A DNA stretch of 64,000 bases, from NCBI RefSeq assembly GCF_004762045.1, contig NZ_SJOM01000007.1, positions 3,483,906-3,547,905 of the forward strand, written 5' to 3'. Each line of letters begins with the position of its first letter. The first letter of the stretch is position 1. A program made the position numbers and the translations under genes. Under the pieces are notes generated by a model. That model was not told the origin of the DNA. It saw nothing but the letters and a program-made list of their open reading frames with translations, and made no database searches. Shown piece after piece: positions 50,415 through 58,800 of this stretch. Source of the stretch: Mycobacterium sp. DL99. Its GTDB lineage: Bacteria; Actinomycetota; Actinomycetes; Mycobacteriales; Mycobacteriaceae.

Positions 50415-50894
50415 CTAGCTGGTCTGGCCGCTGTCGTCGTCAGAACGAGGGCCCGTCAGGAACACCAGGCGGAACTTCCCGATCTGCACTTCGTCACCAT
50501 TGGCGAGTACGGCCGAATCGACCGGCTCGCGGTTGACGTACGTTCCGTTGAGGCTGCCGACGTCGACAACCTGGAACTCACCGCTCTCCAACCGGAACTC
50601 GGCGTGCCGACGGCTCACCGTGACGTCATCGAGAAAAATATCGCTGTCCGGGTGGCGCCCCGCCGAGGTCGTCGGCTGATCGAGCAGAAAACGCGATCCG
50701 GCGTTCGGTCCGCGCTTGACGACGAGCAATGCCGAGCCCGCGGGCAGGCCCTCGACACCGGAAACGGCGCCTTCGGTACCGGCCGTCGCGGGCGCATCCA
50801 GTTCGTTCAGAAAATCCGCGCGGAAAACCGATGTGGTTTCCACCGTCACGTCTTCCGACTGGTCGGCCCCCAAATTGCTGTCCTTGTCCGTCAC
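50415..50894 (-). CDS. garA: FHA-domain regulator GarA (OdhI type)
   Basis: A 159-residue protein with an acidic N-terminus holding the ETTS kinase motif (T20 and T21) and a C-terminal FHA domain (about 50-150; SAGRHPDSDIFLDDVTVSRRH, then GSLNGTYVN). In M. tuberculosis Ser/Thr kinases phosphorylate the motif; unphosphorylated GarA inhibits 2-oxoglutarate dehydrogenase and adjusts glutamate metabolism. It follows gcvH, with 189 bp between them. Confidence 0.95.
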   Translation of the reverse strand: MTDKDSNLGADQSEDVTVETTSVFRADFLNELDAPATAGTEGAVSGVEGLPAGSALLVVKRGPNAGSRFLLDQPTTSAGRHPDSDIFLDDVTVSRRHAEFRLESGEFQVVDVGSLNGTYVNREPVDSAVLANGDEVQIGKFRLVFLTGPRSDDDSGQTS

Positions 50895-51083
50895 CCGCTG
50901 CTCCTCACTGGCTGCTGTGGCGTTGCCCGGCGTGGCCCCAGCCCATCGTCGGTCTCACGTCGACCGTACCGCGCATCAGCCATCATTGGGTCCACCACCG
51001 CCGGATCCGATGGTGAAGATATCTGCGCGCAGGGTACGGCCCAACCGGTCTTTGCGACCGGCCCTCGAAACCCTAACAATTCC

Positions 51084-51479
51084 TTACTCGGTCACGGCGG
51101 CGCGGTAGCCGTCCGCGTCGAGCAAACCGGCCAGGGCGTCCTCGATCGTGCCCTCCTCGAGCCGCAGATCGACCAGCCAGCCTTCGCCGTAGGGGTCGGA
51201 ATTGACCAGCTGCGGACTGCCGTCCAGATCACCGTTGACCGCAACGACTTTCGCCGCCACGGGGGCGTACAGGTCCGACACCGACTTGGTCGACTCGACC
51301 TCGCCGAACGCGTCACCGGAGGCCAGCTGGGCCCCGACTTCGGGCAGTTGGACGAACACCACATCGCCGAGTGCGGACTGCGCGTAATCGGTGATGCCGA
51401 CGCGCACCGTGTCGTCACCGGTACGCGATACCCACTCGTGCTCCGAGGTGTAGTACAGGTCGGCTGGGATCTCGCTCAC
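51084..51479 (-). CDS. gcvH: Glycine cleavage system H protein
   Basis: A 131-residue lipoyl carrier protein. The lysine that carries the lipoyl group is in ESTKSVSDLYAPV. It passes the aminomethyl group from glycine decarboxylase (gcvP, about 3.3 kb away) to the T-protein. Length is normal. It begins 36 nt after the DUF881 gene in the same direction. Confidence 0.95.
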   Translation of the reverse strand: MSEIPADLYYTSEHEWVSRTGDDTVRVGITDYAQSALGDVVFVQLPEVGAQLASGDAFGEVESTKSVSDLYAPVAAKVVAVNGDLDGSPQLVNSDPYGEGWLVDLRLEEGTIEDALAGLLDADGYRAAVTE

Positions 51480-51515
51480 GGCGCTCCTTATGGTCGGGAG
51501 AGTTGGTTGCTCTGC

Positions 51516-52457
51516 TCACTTGACGGGCTGAGCGTATTGGCGTGGTTTCGGTTGCCGCAAGGCGGTGACGTCGACGCGCTCGGCTTGTTGTACCACCATC
51601 GTGCCGCCGACACGTTTCACACTGTCCATTGCCCCGCCGGGAATGTTCATCGCGGCCGCCAGCGTGGGCGGATCCCCTATCGCCAGAACCGAATACGGCG
51701 GCCGCAGGGTCACGTCGTCGACCGTGAGCTGCCCGGGGGTGCCGATGATCCAGGTGTCGAGGCCCACCCGCACGGCGGATTGCTGATCCCCGCCGCGGAT
51801 CTCGACGGCCTCGGCGCCGGCCGCGCGCAGCTCGTTGATCACATCGAGCATGGTCTCGGCGGGCACCCCGGGCGCATTGTCTTCTATGGTGAGCGTCACT
51901 CCGGGACCCGTCGCGGCCACCGTCCCGATCTGGATGGACAGCGCCTCCAGCCGGGACTGGGCATTCTCGATCGCGGCCTGGTCACTGCTGCCCGAGGCCT
52001 GCAACTGCTGCAGTGTCCGCTGTAGATCGCCGACCTCGGTGTTGAGCGAGGCTTCACGTTGCTGCAGGGAATCGAGTAGCACGAGCAGATCCGCCGGCCG
52101 CGCGGTCTCCAGCGAATCCCCCGACTCGTTCTGGCGGACCTGCGTGACGATCGCCATACCGAGCAGGATGCACAACAGCACGCCGAGACCGCCGAACACG
52201 AGCTGCGAACGGCTGCGGCGCACGATTCGCAGATTCCGGAACCGGCGTGGCGAGACATCCGCGGGCATCTCATGACGGCCGTGGTGCTCGGCGTGGTGTT
52301 CAGGTTTGTGTTCGGGCTTGTGTTCGGGCTTGTGTTCGGGCTTGTGTTCCGCCTCGGCCTCCGGCTGAGGCTCCGGCCGGTCTTCGGGCTGGTCCGGTTC
52401 GGTGGTGCCGGACGGCGGGTCCGGCTCGGCCGGGGGTTTGGACTCCGATTCGCTCAC
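51516..52457 (-). CDS. DUF881 membrane protein with HKPE repeat (Rv1825 type)
   Basis: A 313-residue protein. A Pro/Glu-rich cytoplasmic N-terminus contains tandem HKPE units (about residues 36-56), followed by one membrane segment (about 100-120), a coiled coil and a C-terminal DUF881 domain. GTG at 52457 is chosen because it sits two bases after the stop codon of the small basic protein gene. It corresponds to Rv1825. DUF881 proteins lie near septum-linked genes in Gram-positives; function unknown. Confidence 0.82.
   Translation of the reverse strand: MSESESKPPAEPDPPSGTTEPDQPEDRPEPQPEAEAEHKPEHKPEHKPEHKPEHHAEHHGRHEMPADVSPRRFRNLRIVRRSRSQLVFGGLGVLLCILLGMAIVTQVRQNESGDSLETARPADLLVLLDSLQQREASLNTEVGDLQRTLQQLQASGSSDQAAIENAQSRLEALSIQIGTVAATGPGVTLTIEDNAPGVPAETMLDVINELRAAGAEAVEIRGGDQQSAVRVGLDTWIIGTPGQLTVDDVTLRPPYSVLAIGDPPTLAAAMNIPGGAMDSVKRVGGTMVVQQAERVDVTALRQPKPRQYAQPVK
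52295..52354. repeat. 12-bp tandem repeat coding for HKPE units
   Basis: The unit TGTGTTCGGGCT is repeated three times exactly (52307-52342), with degenerate copies on either side. On the minus strand it encodes successive EHKP units in the DUF881 protein. A length variation between strains is likely. Confidence 0.85.
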
Positions 52458-52458
52458 G

Positions 52459-52791
52459 TCAGGCGCCGAACAACCTGCGCCGCAGTGCGGCGGCATTACC
52501 GAAGATCCGGATACCGAGAACCACGATGATCGCCGTCGACAACTGGGTACCGACGCCCAGCTGATCGCCGACGTACACGATCAGCGCCGCCACCAACACG
52601 TTGAACACGAACGACACCACGAACACCTTGGCGTCGAATATCCGCTCCAGATAGGCCCTCAACCCGCCGAAGACCGCGTCCAGCGCGGCCACCACCGCGA
52701 TCGGAAGGTACGGCTCGACGAACTCGGGAACGCTCGGATGGAACACCAATCCGAGCACGATCCCGACGACCAGTGCGACGATCCCGATCAT
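52459..52791 (-). CDS. sbp: Small basic protein (DUF1290, Sbp)
   Basis: A 110-residue membrane protein of the DUF1290 family (Rv1824), with about three membrane segments. Opening MIGIVALVVGIVLGLVF and core AALDAVFGGLRAYLE are characteristic. It lies between two DUF881 genes, a grouping conserved across actinobacteria and firmicutes. Function unknown. Confidence 0.85.
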   Translation of the reverse strand: MIGIVALVVGIVLGLVFHPSVPEFVEPYLPIAVVAALDAVFGGLRAYLERIFDAKVFVVSFVFNVLVAALIVYVGDQLGVGTQLSTAIIVVLGIRIFGNAAALRRRLFGA

Positions 52792-52819
52792 CTAACGGTC
52801 AATCCTGTGCACGTCAGGC

Positions 52820-53719
52820 CTATCCAATCTGTTTGGCGAAGTTGACATCCCGTACCGACACCGCGGGCACGGTCAGACCGTCGCCCGCGCTCACGTTCGC
52901 CCCGACCCCGTAGGAAGTCTCCAACAACCGCAGCCGCTGCAGACCCGGAGTGCGATCGAACGTATCGGCCATCCCCTTCGGCGGTCCGATGGCCACAATG
53001 ACATACGGACTCGTGATCGGCTGGTTGTCGACCAGAATCCCGCCACCCGCCTGGCGGATCGTGACGCCAGCGCCGACCCGCACCCCGCCCACCGAAACCG
53101 CCTCTGCCCCACTGGCCCACAGTGAGTTCACCACCAGCTGCAGGTCCCGGTCGAGGATGATCTGCTGATTACCGGCGACCCGCTGTTTGGACACGTCGCT
53201 GAGGTCCTTTGACAGACCCGGATCCGTGACCGTGACGGTCAGCCCGGGACCGATCATCGGAATGGCGGCCGCTTCGATGTTGGCCGTGTCCAGACTGCCG
53301 AGCAACCGCTGGCCGTTCTCATCCATGCCGAGCCTGCTGCGCCGCTCGGCGTCCAGCTGATCGACGAGCGCGTCGCGCTCGGTACTGGCCGTGTCGGCAC
53401 CGGCCTGAGCCGCTCGAACCCGCCCGGCGAGCGTGTGCTGGGCAACGCGTGCGGCCGGGGCCGCCGTCTGAGCCTGCCCCGCTGCGACCGCAAACACCGT
53501 GGCAATCGCGCCTGCGCCCACCAGCAACCACCCGATATCGGTGAACCGCCGGCGGGGCCGGTCACCGGCCTCACGTGCGGCGGCGGCCGCGGCATAGCCC
53601 GGGTCGAGGTGCTCCGACAGCAATGACCGCAGGAGCGAGGGCAGCGGAATGCGCTTGGGGGCGTGGGCCTCATGGTCGTTGAGCCCTGCCCCCGACTCGT
53701 AGCCGCCCAGGGTGCTCAT
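52820..53719 (-). CDS. DUF881 membrane protein (Rv1823 type)
   Basis: A 299-residue protein with an N-terminal cytoplasmic part, one membrane segment (about 66-85) and a DUF881 domain after a coiled coil. Its ATG overlaps the stop of pgsA2 as ATGA, so translation is coupled. It is a paralogue of the protein at 51516. It corresponds to Rv1823. Confidence 0.85.
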   Translation of the reverse strand: MSTLGGYESGAGLNDHEAHAPKRIPLPSLLRSLLSEHLDPGYAAAAAAREAGDRPRRRFTDIGWLLVGAGAIATVFAVAAGQAQTAAPAARVAQHTLAGRVRAAQAGADTASTERDALVDQLDAERRSRLGMDENGQRLLGSLDTANIEAAAIPMIGPGLTVTVTDPGLSKDLSDVSKQRVAGNQQIILDRDLQLVVNSLWASGAEAVSVGGVRVGAGVTIRQAGGGILVDNQPITSPYVIVAIGPPKGMADTFDRTPGLQRLRLLETSYGVGANVSAGDGLTVPAVSVRDVNFAKQIG

Positions 53720-54339
53720 GATCTGACGGGGAGTTGTCGCACCACCATCGTCACCTGGATCAGGTAGAGCACCGCAGACCACAGGTACAACGCCACGCCC
53801 CACAGCAGGAAGGCCCATCCGCAGGCCAGTGCCACCCGGCTCCACGTCGTGTCCCACTGACCGAGCAGCACCCACGGGAAGGCCGACATCAGGGCAAAGG
53901 TCGCGGCCTTGCCCACATACGTCACCGGCAGCGCCGTCAGGCCCCGGCGACGCAGGATCGGCAGCGTGGCGGCGAGCAGCACATCGCGGCCCAGCAGGGT
54001 CAGCACCAACCACCACGGCACCACGCCGTACAGCGCCAGGGCGACCGGAACCGTGACCATGTAGATCCGGTCGACGAGCGGATCGAGCAGCTCGCCGAGC
54101 CGCGACGACTGATTGTCGACCAGGCGCGCGATCTTCCCGTCGGCCCAGTCGGAGAAGCCGCTGAACATCAGGACCGCTACGGCCCACCCGTTGGCGTGCG
54201 CACCGAACAGCAGCCACAGGAACACCGGTACCAGCAGCAGGCGCAGCACACTGAGCGCGTTCGGCACGGTGAATACCCGGTCGCGTGCGTCAGTCGGCGG
54301 CGGTGCGCTCCTGCCCTCCGGAGCAGGCGCGTGGTCCAT
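53716..54339 (-). CDS. pgsA2: CDP-alcohol phosphatidyltransferase (PgsA2)
   Basis: A 207-residue membrane enzyme with the CDP-alcohol phosphotransferase motif: D64, D67, G68, A71, R72, G82, D86 and D90. It makes a phosphatidyl head group; in mycobacteria PgsA2 is annotated as a phosphatidylglycerophosphate or cardiolipin synthase, though this is not settled. It corresponds to Rv1822 and lies 10 bp after secA2, in the same direction. Confidence 0.9.
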   Translation of the reverse strand: MDHAPAPEGRSAPPPTDARDRVFTVPNALSVLRLLLVPVFLWLLFGAHANGWAVAVLMFSGFSDWADGKIARLVDNQSSRLGELLDPLVDRIYMVTVPVALALYGVVPWWLVLTLLGRDVLLAATLPILRRRGLTALPVTYVGKAATFALMSAFPWVLLGQWDTTWSRVALACGWAFLLWGVALYLWSAVLYLIQVTMVVRQLPVRS

Positions 54340-54349
54340 GCCTTAAAAC

Positions 54350-56707
54350 CTAGCGGAACACGCCCGGCAGGCTCAGTGCCGACATGGTGTCGTCGTTGAG
54401 CGGATTGTCGTGGACCATGTACGTCCACGTCGACGTCGGCCGCGCGAGCTTGGACAGATCGATGCCCGGTTCGGCCTCGATCTCCTCCGCCGTGTCGAAG
54501 GTCTGCTGGGCGGCCTCGATGGCATCGGCGGCCAGCGAGGCGAAGGCGTCGACGGCCATCCGGTGGAATTCGTCGAGCGGGTTCTGGCGACCCAACGCCC
54601 GCAGGTGGATGCTCTCCCGGATGTCGGCGAGGAAGGCCAGATGGTCACACCAGCCGCGGTCCAGGTGGTAGAGCATGATCAGCCGGCAGACCTTCTCCAG
54701 CTTCTCCTCGCCGTCCTCCCCCAGTTCCTCGGCCAGCTTGGCGTAGCGCTCCGGTGACCGGGCCTGAAGCTCCTGGCGTGCGGTGTCGGTGCGCAGCAGG
54801 GTTTCGCGGCGGTCCACGATGATGGCGCGCTGCTGCGCGATCAGCTGGTTGTAACGCCAGGTGTTGGCGTGCACGTCGAGCAGCCGGCCCTCGGCGACGC
54901 GCTGCGCGTGGTCGAGCAGACCCGCGGCCTTGGGCGCGGTGATCCGGCCGTCCTCGTCGGTTTCGGTGGGCAGCTTGGTGTCGTCGAGGTGGGAGGCCAC
55001 GACCTCGTCCTCCCAGCTGGAGAAGAAGACCGTGGACCCGGGGTCGCCCTGGCGCCCGGACCGTCCGCGCAATTGGTTGTCGAGGCGTTCGGTGTGGTGA
55101 CGGCCCGTGCCGACCACATGCAACCCGCCGAGATCGGCCACCTTCTGCTTTTCCGGCGAGTCGTCGGCCGCATCGGATCCGCCGAGCCGGATGTCGGTGC
55201 CGCGACCGGCCATCTGGGTGGACACCGTGACCGAGCCCAGCTTGCCAGCCTCGGCGATCACGGCCGCCTCCTCGGCGTCGTTCTTGGCGTTGAGCACGAC
55301 GGCGGGTACGCCCGCCTTGACCAGCCTGCGGTGCACGTCCTCGGACTCGGCCACGTCGTGGGTACCGACGAGCACGGGTTGACCGGTCTCGTGCACCTCG
55401 GCGATGTGTTCGACGATGGCGTGGTTCTTGGCCGCCTCGGTGAGATAGACCCGGTCCGTCTCGTCCTCGCGGACGTTGGGCTTGTTCGGCGGGATCGGCG
55501 ACACCCCGAGCTTGTAGAACTGACGCAGCTGCTCGCCGGCGGCCAGCGCGGTACCCGTCATGCCGCAGACGGTCGGGTACCGGTTGACCAGTGCCTGCAC
55601 CGTGATGGTGTCGAGCACCTCACCGGTCTCGGTGGTCTCGATGTCCTCCTTGGCCTCGACGGCGGCCTGCAGGCCGTCCGGCCAGCGCTGCAGCGAGGCG
55701 ATCCGGCCACGGGACGCGTTGATCAGGTGGACCGCGCCGTCACGGACGATGTAATGCACGTCGCGCTGCAGCAGCACGTGCGCGTGCAGCGCGACGTTGA
55801 CCTCGGTGAGCGTGGTGGCGACGTGTTCCTCGGAGTACAGGTCGATATTGCCCAGGCGGGCCTCGAGCTTGCGGGCCCCGGCCTCGGTGAGGTGCACGTT
55901 GCGGTTGTCGTCGTCGGTCGCGAAGTACTCGTCAGAACCGGTTCCGCTGATCAGCTCGCCGACCATCCGGATGATCTCGACGCGCGGCTGTTCTCGGTGA
56001 CTGGTGCCGGCCAGCACCAGCGGCACCAGCGCCTCGTCGACCAGCACCGAGTCCGCTTCATCGATGAGGGCCACGTCGGGATTCGGAGAGACGAGGTCGG
56101 CGACGTCGGTGACCAGCTGATCGCGCAGCACGTCGAAGCCGATCTCGTTGACCGAGGCGTAGGTGATGTCGCACTCGTAGGCCGCGCGGCGCTGCTCGGC
56201 GGTGGAGTCGGCGGTGATCCAGCCGACCGTGAGCCCCAGCGCCTCCAGCAGCGGGGTCATCCACTCGGCGTCGCGGCGCGCCAGGTAGTCGTTGATGGTG
56301 ATGACATGGACGTGCCTGCCACCGATCGCGTAGCCGGCCGCCGCGATCGCCCCGGCCAGGGTCTTGCCCTCACCGGTGGCCATCTCCACGACGTCCCCGG
56401 CAAGCATGCGCAGTGCTGCCAGCAGCTGCACATCGAAGGGACGCAGGGAGGTCGTTCGATCGGCAGCTTCCCGCGCCAGTGCCAGGAACTGCGGCATGTC
56501 CGCGGACGCGGCCAGGTCCTGCAGTTCGAGCAGCTTGGCGGCCTTGGTGAGCTGCTCGTCGTCGAGTCCGGCAGCCTTGTCCTCGAATTCGGCAGCTCCC
56601 TTGACCTCGGAGAGCGACCGGGCCTGATTCCGCTCGGTGGTGGCCCCCAATAGCTTCCAGAACTTGCTGCTCACGCGGCCCGGTTTGGCGCTGGACGTCT
56701 TCGGCAC
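54350..56707 (-). CDS. secA2: Accessory protein translocase ATPase SecA2
   Basis: A 785-residue SecA paralogue. The nucleotide-binding motif MATGEGKTLAGAIA and DEAD-like LIDEADSVL are present, together with STQMAGRGTDIRL. It lacks the C-terminal zinc-binding tail of SecA1, as expected. It exports a subset of proteins, including virulence and envelope factors in M. tuberculosis (Rv1821). GTG at 56707 is preferred because homology begins at PKTSSAKPGR. It diverges from the BacA-like gene with 120 bp between the starts. Confidence 0.94.
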   Translation of the reverse strand: MPKTSSAKPGRVSSKFWKLLGATTERNQARSLSEVKGAAEFEDKAAGLDDEQLTKAAKLLELQDLAASADMPQFLALAREAADRTTSLRPFDVQLLAALRMLAGDVVEMATGEGKTLAGAIAAAGYAIGGRHVHVITINDYLARRDAEWMTPLLEALGLTVGWITADSTAEQRRAAYECDITYASVNEIGFDVLRDQLVTDVADLVSPNPDVALIDEADSVLVDEALVPLVLAGTSHREQPRVEIIRMVGELISGTGSDEYFATDDDNRNVHLTEAGARKLEARLGNIDLYSEEHVATTLTEVNVALHAHVLLQRDVHYIVRDGAVHLINASRGRIASLQRWPDGLQAAVEAKEDIETTETGEVLDTITVQALVNRYPTVCGMTGTALAAGEQLRQFYKLGVSPIPPNKPNVREDETDRVYLTEAAKNHAIVEHIAEVHETGQPVLVGTHDVAESEDVHRRLVKAGVPAVVLNAKNDAEEAAVIAEAGKLGSVTVSTQMAGRGTDIRLGGSDAADDSPEKQKVADLGGLHVVGTGRHHTERLDNQLRGRSGRQGDPGSTVFFSSWEDEVVASHLDDTKLPTETDEDGRITAPKAAGLLDHAQRVAEGRLLDVHANTWRYNQLIAQQRAIIVDRRETLLRTDTARQELQARSPERYAKLAEELGEDGEEKLEKVCRLIMLYHLDRGWCDHLAFLADIRESIHLRALGRQNPLDEFHRMAVDAFASLAADAIEAAQQTFDTAEEIEAEPGIDLSKLARPTSTWTYMVHDNPLNDDTMSALSLPGVFR

Positions 56708-56827
56708 ATGTTCACGGTACGCGGGCGCGGCGGATGCCTTTGAGCGTGACCCCGAACCGGATCGGCACAGCCGTGCCCTGGGACGTCCGACCCGGCTCAT
56801 GCCAGTTGGTAGGGGTACTTTGCCCGC

Positions 56828-58759
56828 ATGGAGATGTTCACCCCAACTCTCGACTGGGGCAGCGAGCTGCCGACATCGCTGATGTGGATCGCCAAGGGTT
56901 GGCTGATCGCAGCGGTGTCGACGATGGTGATCCTGTTCCTGATCGCACGCTTCACCGAATGGGGCAGGCAGTTCTGGCGCGTCAGCAGCGGTTACTTCAC
57001 CGGCGCTGCGAGCGTCAAGGTGTGGGTGTGGCTCGCCGCGCTGCTGCTGTCGGTGATCACCAGTGTGCGGCTCAATGTGCTGTTCAGTTTCTATGGCAAC
57101 GACCTGATGACCAGCTTCCAGGTCATTGCATCCGGCATCTCCAGCGGCAACGAAGCAGTGAAGGTGTCCGGTCGGGACGGCTTCTGGTTGGCAATGACCG
57201 TCTTTGCCATCCTGGCAGTCCTCAACGTCGGCCGGATCATGCTCGACCTGTACATGTCGCAGCGTTTCATGCTGCGCTGGCGCGCCTGGCTCACCGACCA
57301 GCTCACCTCCGACTGGCTGGACGGCAAGGCCTACTACCGAGCCCGCTTCATCGACGGCACGATCGACAACCCGGATCAGCGCATCCAGTCCGATATCGAC
57401 ATCTTCACGGGCAGCACCGACTCCCTGCCCAACAGGCCGAGCAACACCTCGACAGCGACGTTGTTGTTCGGCGCGATCAATGCCATCGCTTCGATGATTT
57501 CGTTCACCGCGATTCTGTGGAATCTGTCGGGCGAGATCACCCTGCCTTTCGTCGGAATCGACCTCCCCAGGGCGATCTTCTGGATCGGAATCGTGTACGT
57601 CCTGTTCGCCACAGTCGTGGCGTTCTGGCTCGGCCGGCCAATCATCGCTTTGTCGTTCAACAACGAGAAGTACAACGCCGCGTTCCGGTATGCACTGGTG
57701 CGCCTACGCGACGCATCGGAGGCCGTGGCGTTCTACCGCGGCGAACTCGCCGAGCGCACCGGGCTGCGGCACCTGTTCGCCCCCGTCATCGTGAACTACA
57801 AGCGCTATATCAACCGAATGACAAAGTTCCTCGGCTGGAACCTGACGATCGGCCAGGCCCAGGAGCTGATCCCGTACGCCGTTCAATTCCCGCGGTTCTA
57901 CAGCGGCGAGATCACGCTCGGCGCACTCACACAGACTGCCACGGCGTTCCGCAGTCTGCTGGATGGCCTGTCGTTCTTCCGCGGCGCCTACGACAACTTC
58001 GCCGGCTACCGCGCCGCCATCATCCGCCTCCACGGGCTGGTCGTCTCCAACGAGGAGGCCAGAGAACTGCCCGAGGTGACCACCACTCCATGTGTGGACG
58101 GCACCGTGAAGCTCTCCGACATCGAGGTCCGCACGCCCGACGGCAGGCAACTCATCAACCCGCTCGACCTGCACCTCCAGGTGGGAGACACGTTGGTGAT
58201 CACCGGGCCCTCGGGCAGCGGCAAGACCACACTGCTGCGCAGCCTCGCCGAATTGTGGCCGTTCACGTCGGGCACGCTGACCCGCCCATGCGGCCCCAAC
58301 GAAACCATGTTCCTTTCGCAGTTGCCGTATGTCCCACTCGGTGACCTGCGCGCGGTGGTGACCTACCCGGGTGAGGAAGGTGTCGTCGACGACGAGACGC
58401 TCATGCGGACCCTCGACGAGGTGGCCCTGGCACATCTGGTCAGCCGACTCGACGAGGTACAGGACTGGGCCAAGGTGCTGTCTCCCGGTGAGCAACAAAG
58501 GATTGCGTTCGCCCGGATCCTGCTCGTCAAGCCCAAGGTGGTGTTCCTCGACGAGTCGACGTCTGCGCTCGACGAAGGCCTTGAGTACATGCTGTATCAA
58601 CGGGTGCGCACGGATCTGCCGAACACCATCCTGGTCAGCGTCAGCCACCGCACGACCGTCGAGCAGCACCACACCCACGAACTCCAGTTGCTCGGAGACG
58701 GGGAGTGGCGACTCGGCCGGATCGAGGACGACGCGGCCGACCTGGTCAAGCAACCCTGA
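56828..58759 (+). CDS. bacA: BacA/SbmA-type ABC transporter (Rv1819c type), copy 1
   Basis: A 643-residue half transporter fused to its ATPase. Six membrane segments of the SbmA/BacA fold (about 1-400) precede an ABC ATPase with Walker A GPSGSGKTT, signature LSPGEQQR and Walker B VVFLDESTSALD. M. tuberculosis Rv1819c imports vitamin B12 and other hydrophilic molecules such as bleomycin and peptides. The next gene is a close relative in tandem, 41 nt downstream. Confidence 0.92.
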   Translation: MEMFTPTLDWGSELPTSLMWIAKGWLIAAVSTMVILFLIARFTEWGRQFWRVSSGYFTGAASVKVWVWLAALLLSVITSVRLNVLFSFYGNDLMTSFQVIASGISSGNEAVKVSGRDGFWLAMTVFAILAVLNVGRIMLDLYMSQRFMLRWRAWLTDQLTSDWLDGKAYYRARFIDGTIDNPDQRIQSDIDIFTGSTDSLPNRPSNTSTATLLFGAINAIASMISFTAILWNLSGEITLPFVGIDLPRAIFWIGIVYVLFATVVAFWLGRPIIALSFNNEKYNAAFRYALVRLRDASEAVAFYRGELAERTGLRHLFAPVIVNYKRYINRMTKFLGWNLTIGQAQELIPYAVQFPRFYSGEITLGALTQTATAFRSLLDGLSFFRGAYDNFAGYRAAIIRLHGLVVSNEEARELPEVTTTPCVDGTVKLSDIEVRTPDGRQLINPLDLHLQVGDTLVITGPSGSGKTTLLRSLAELWPFTSGTLTRPCGPNETMFLSQLPYVPLGDLRAVVTYPGEEGVVDDETLMRTLDEVALAHLVSRLDEVQDWAKVLSPGEQQRIAFARILLVKPKVVFLDESTSALDEGLEYMLYQRVRTDLPNTILVSVSHRTTVEQHHTHELQLLGDGEWRLGRIEDDAADLVKQP

Positions 58760-58800
58760 TACCGGCAACCAAACCGGGCGGTTCCCGGTAGTTTTCGGCC

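Noticed and set aside
54869..56653. Plus-strand frame of about 590 codons opposite secA2
   Set aside because: SecA2 is unmistakable on the minus strand; the plus frame is rich in Gly, Val, Asp and His without motifs.
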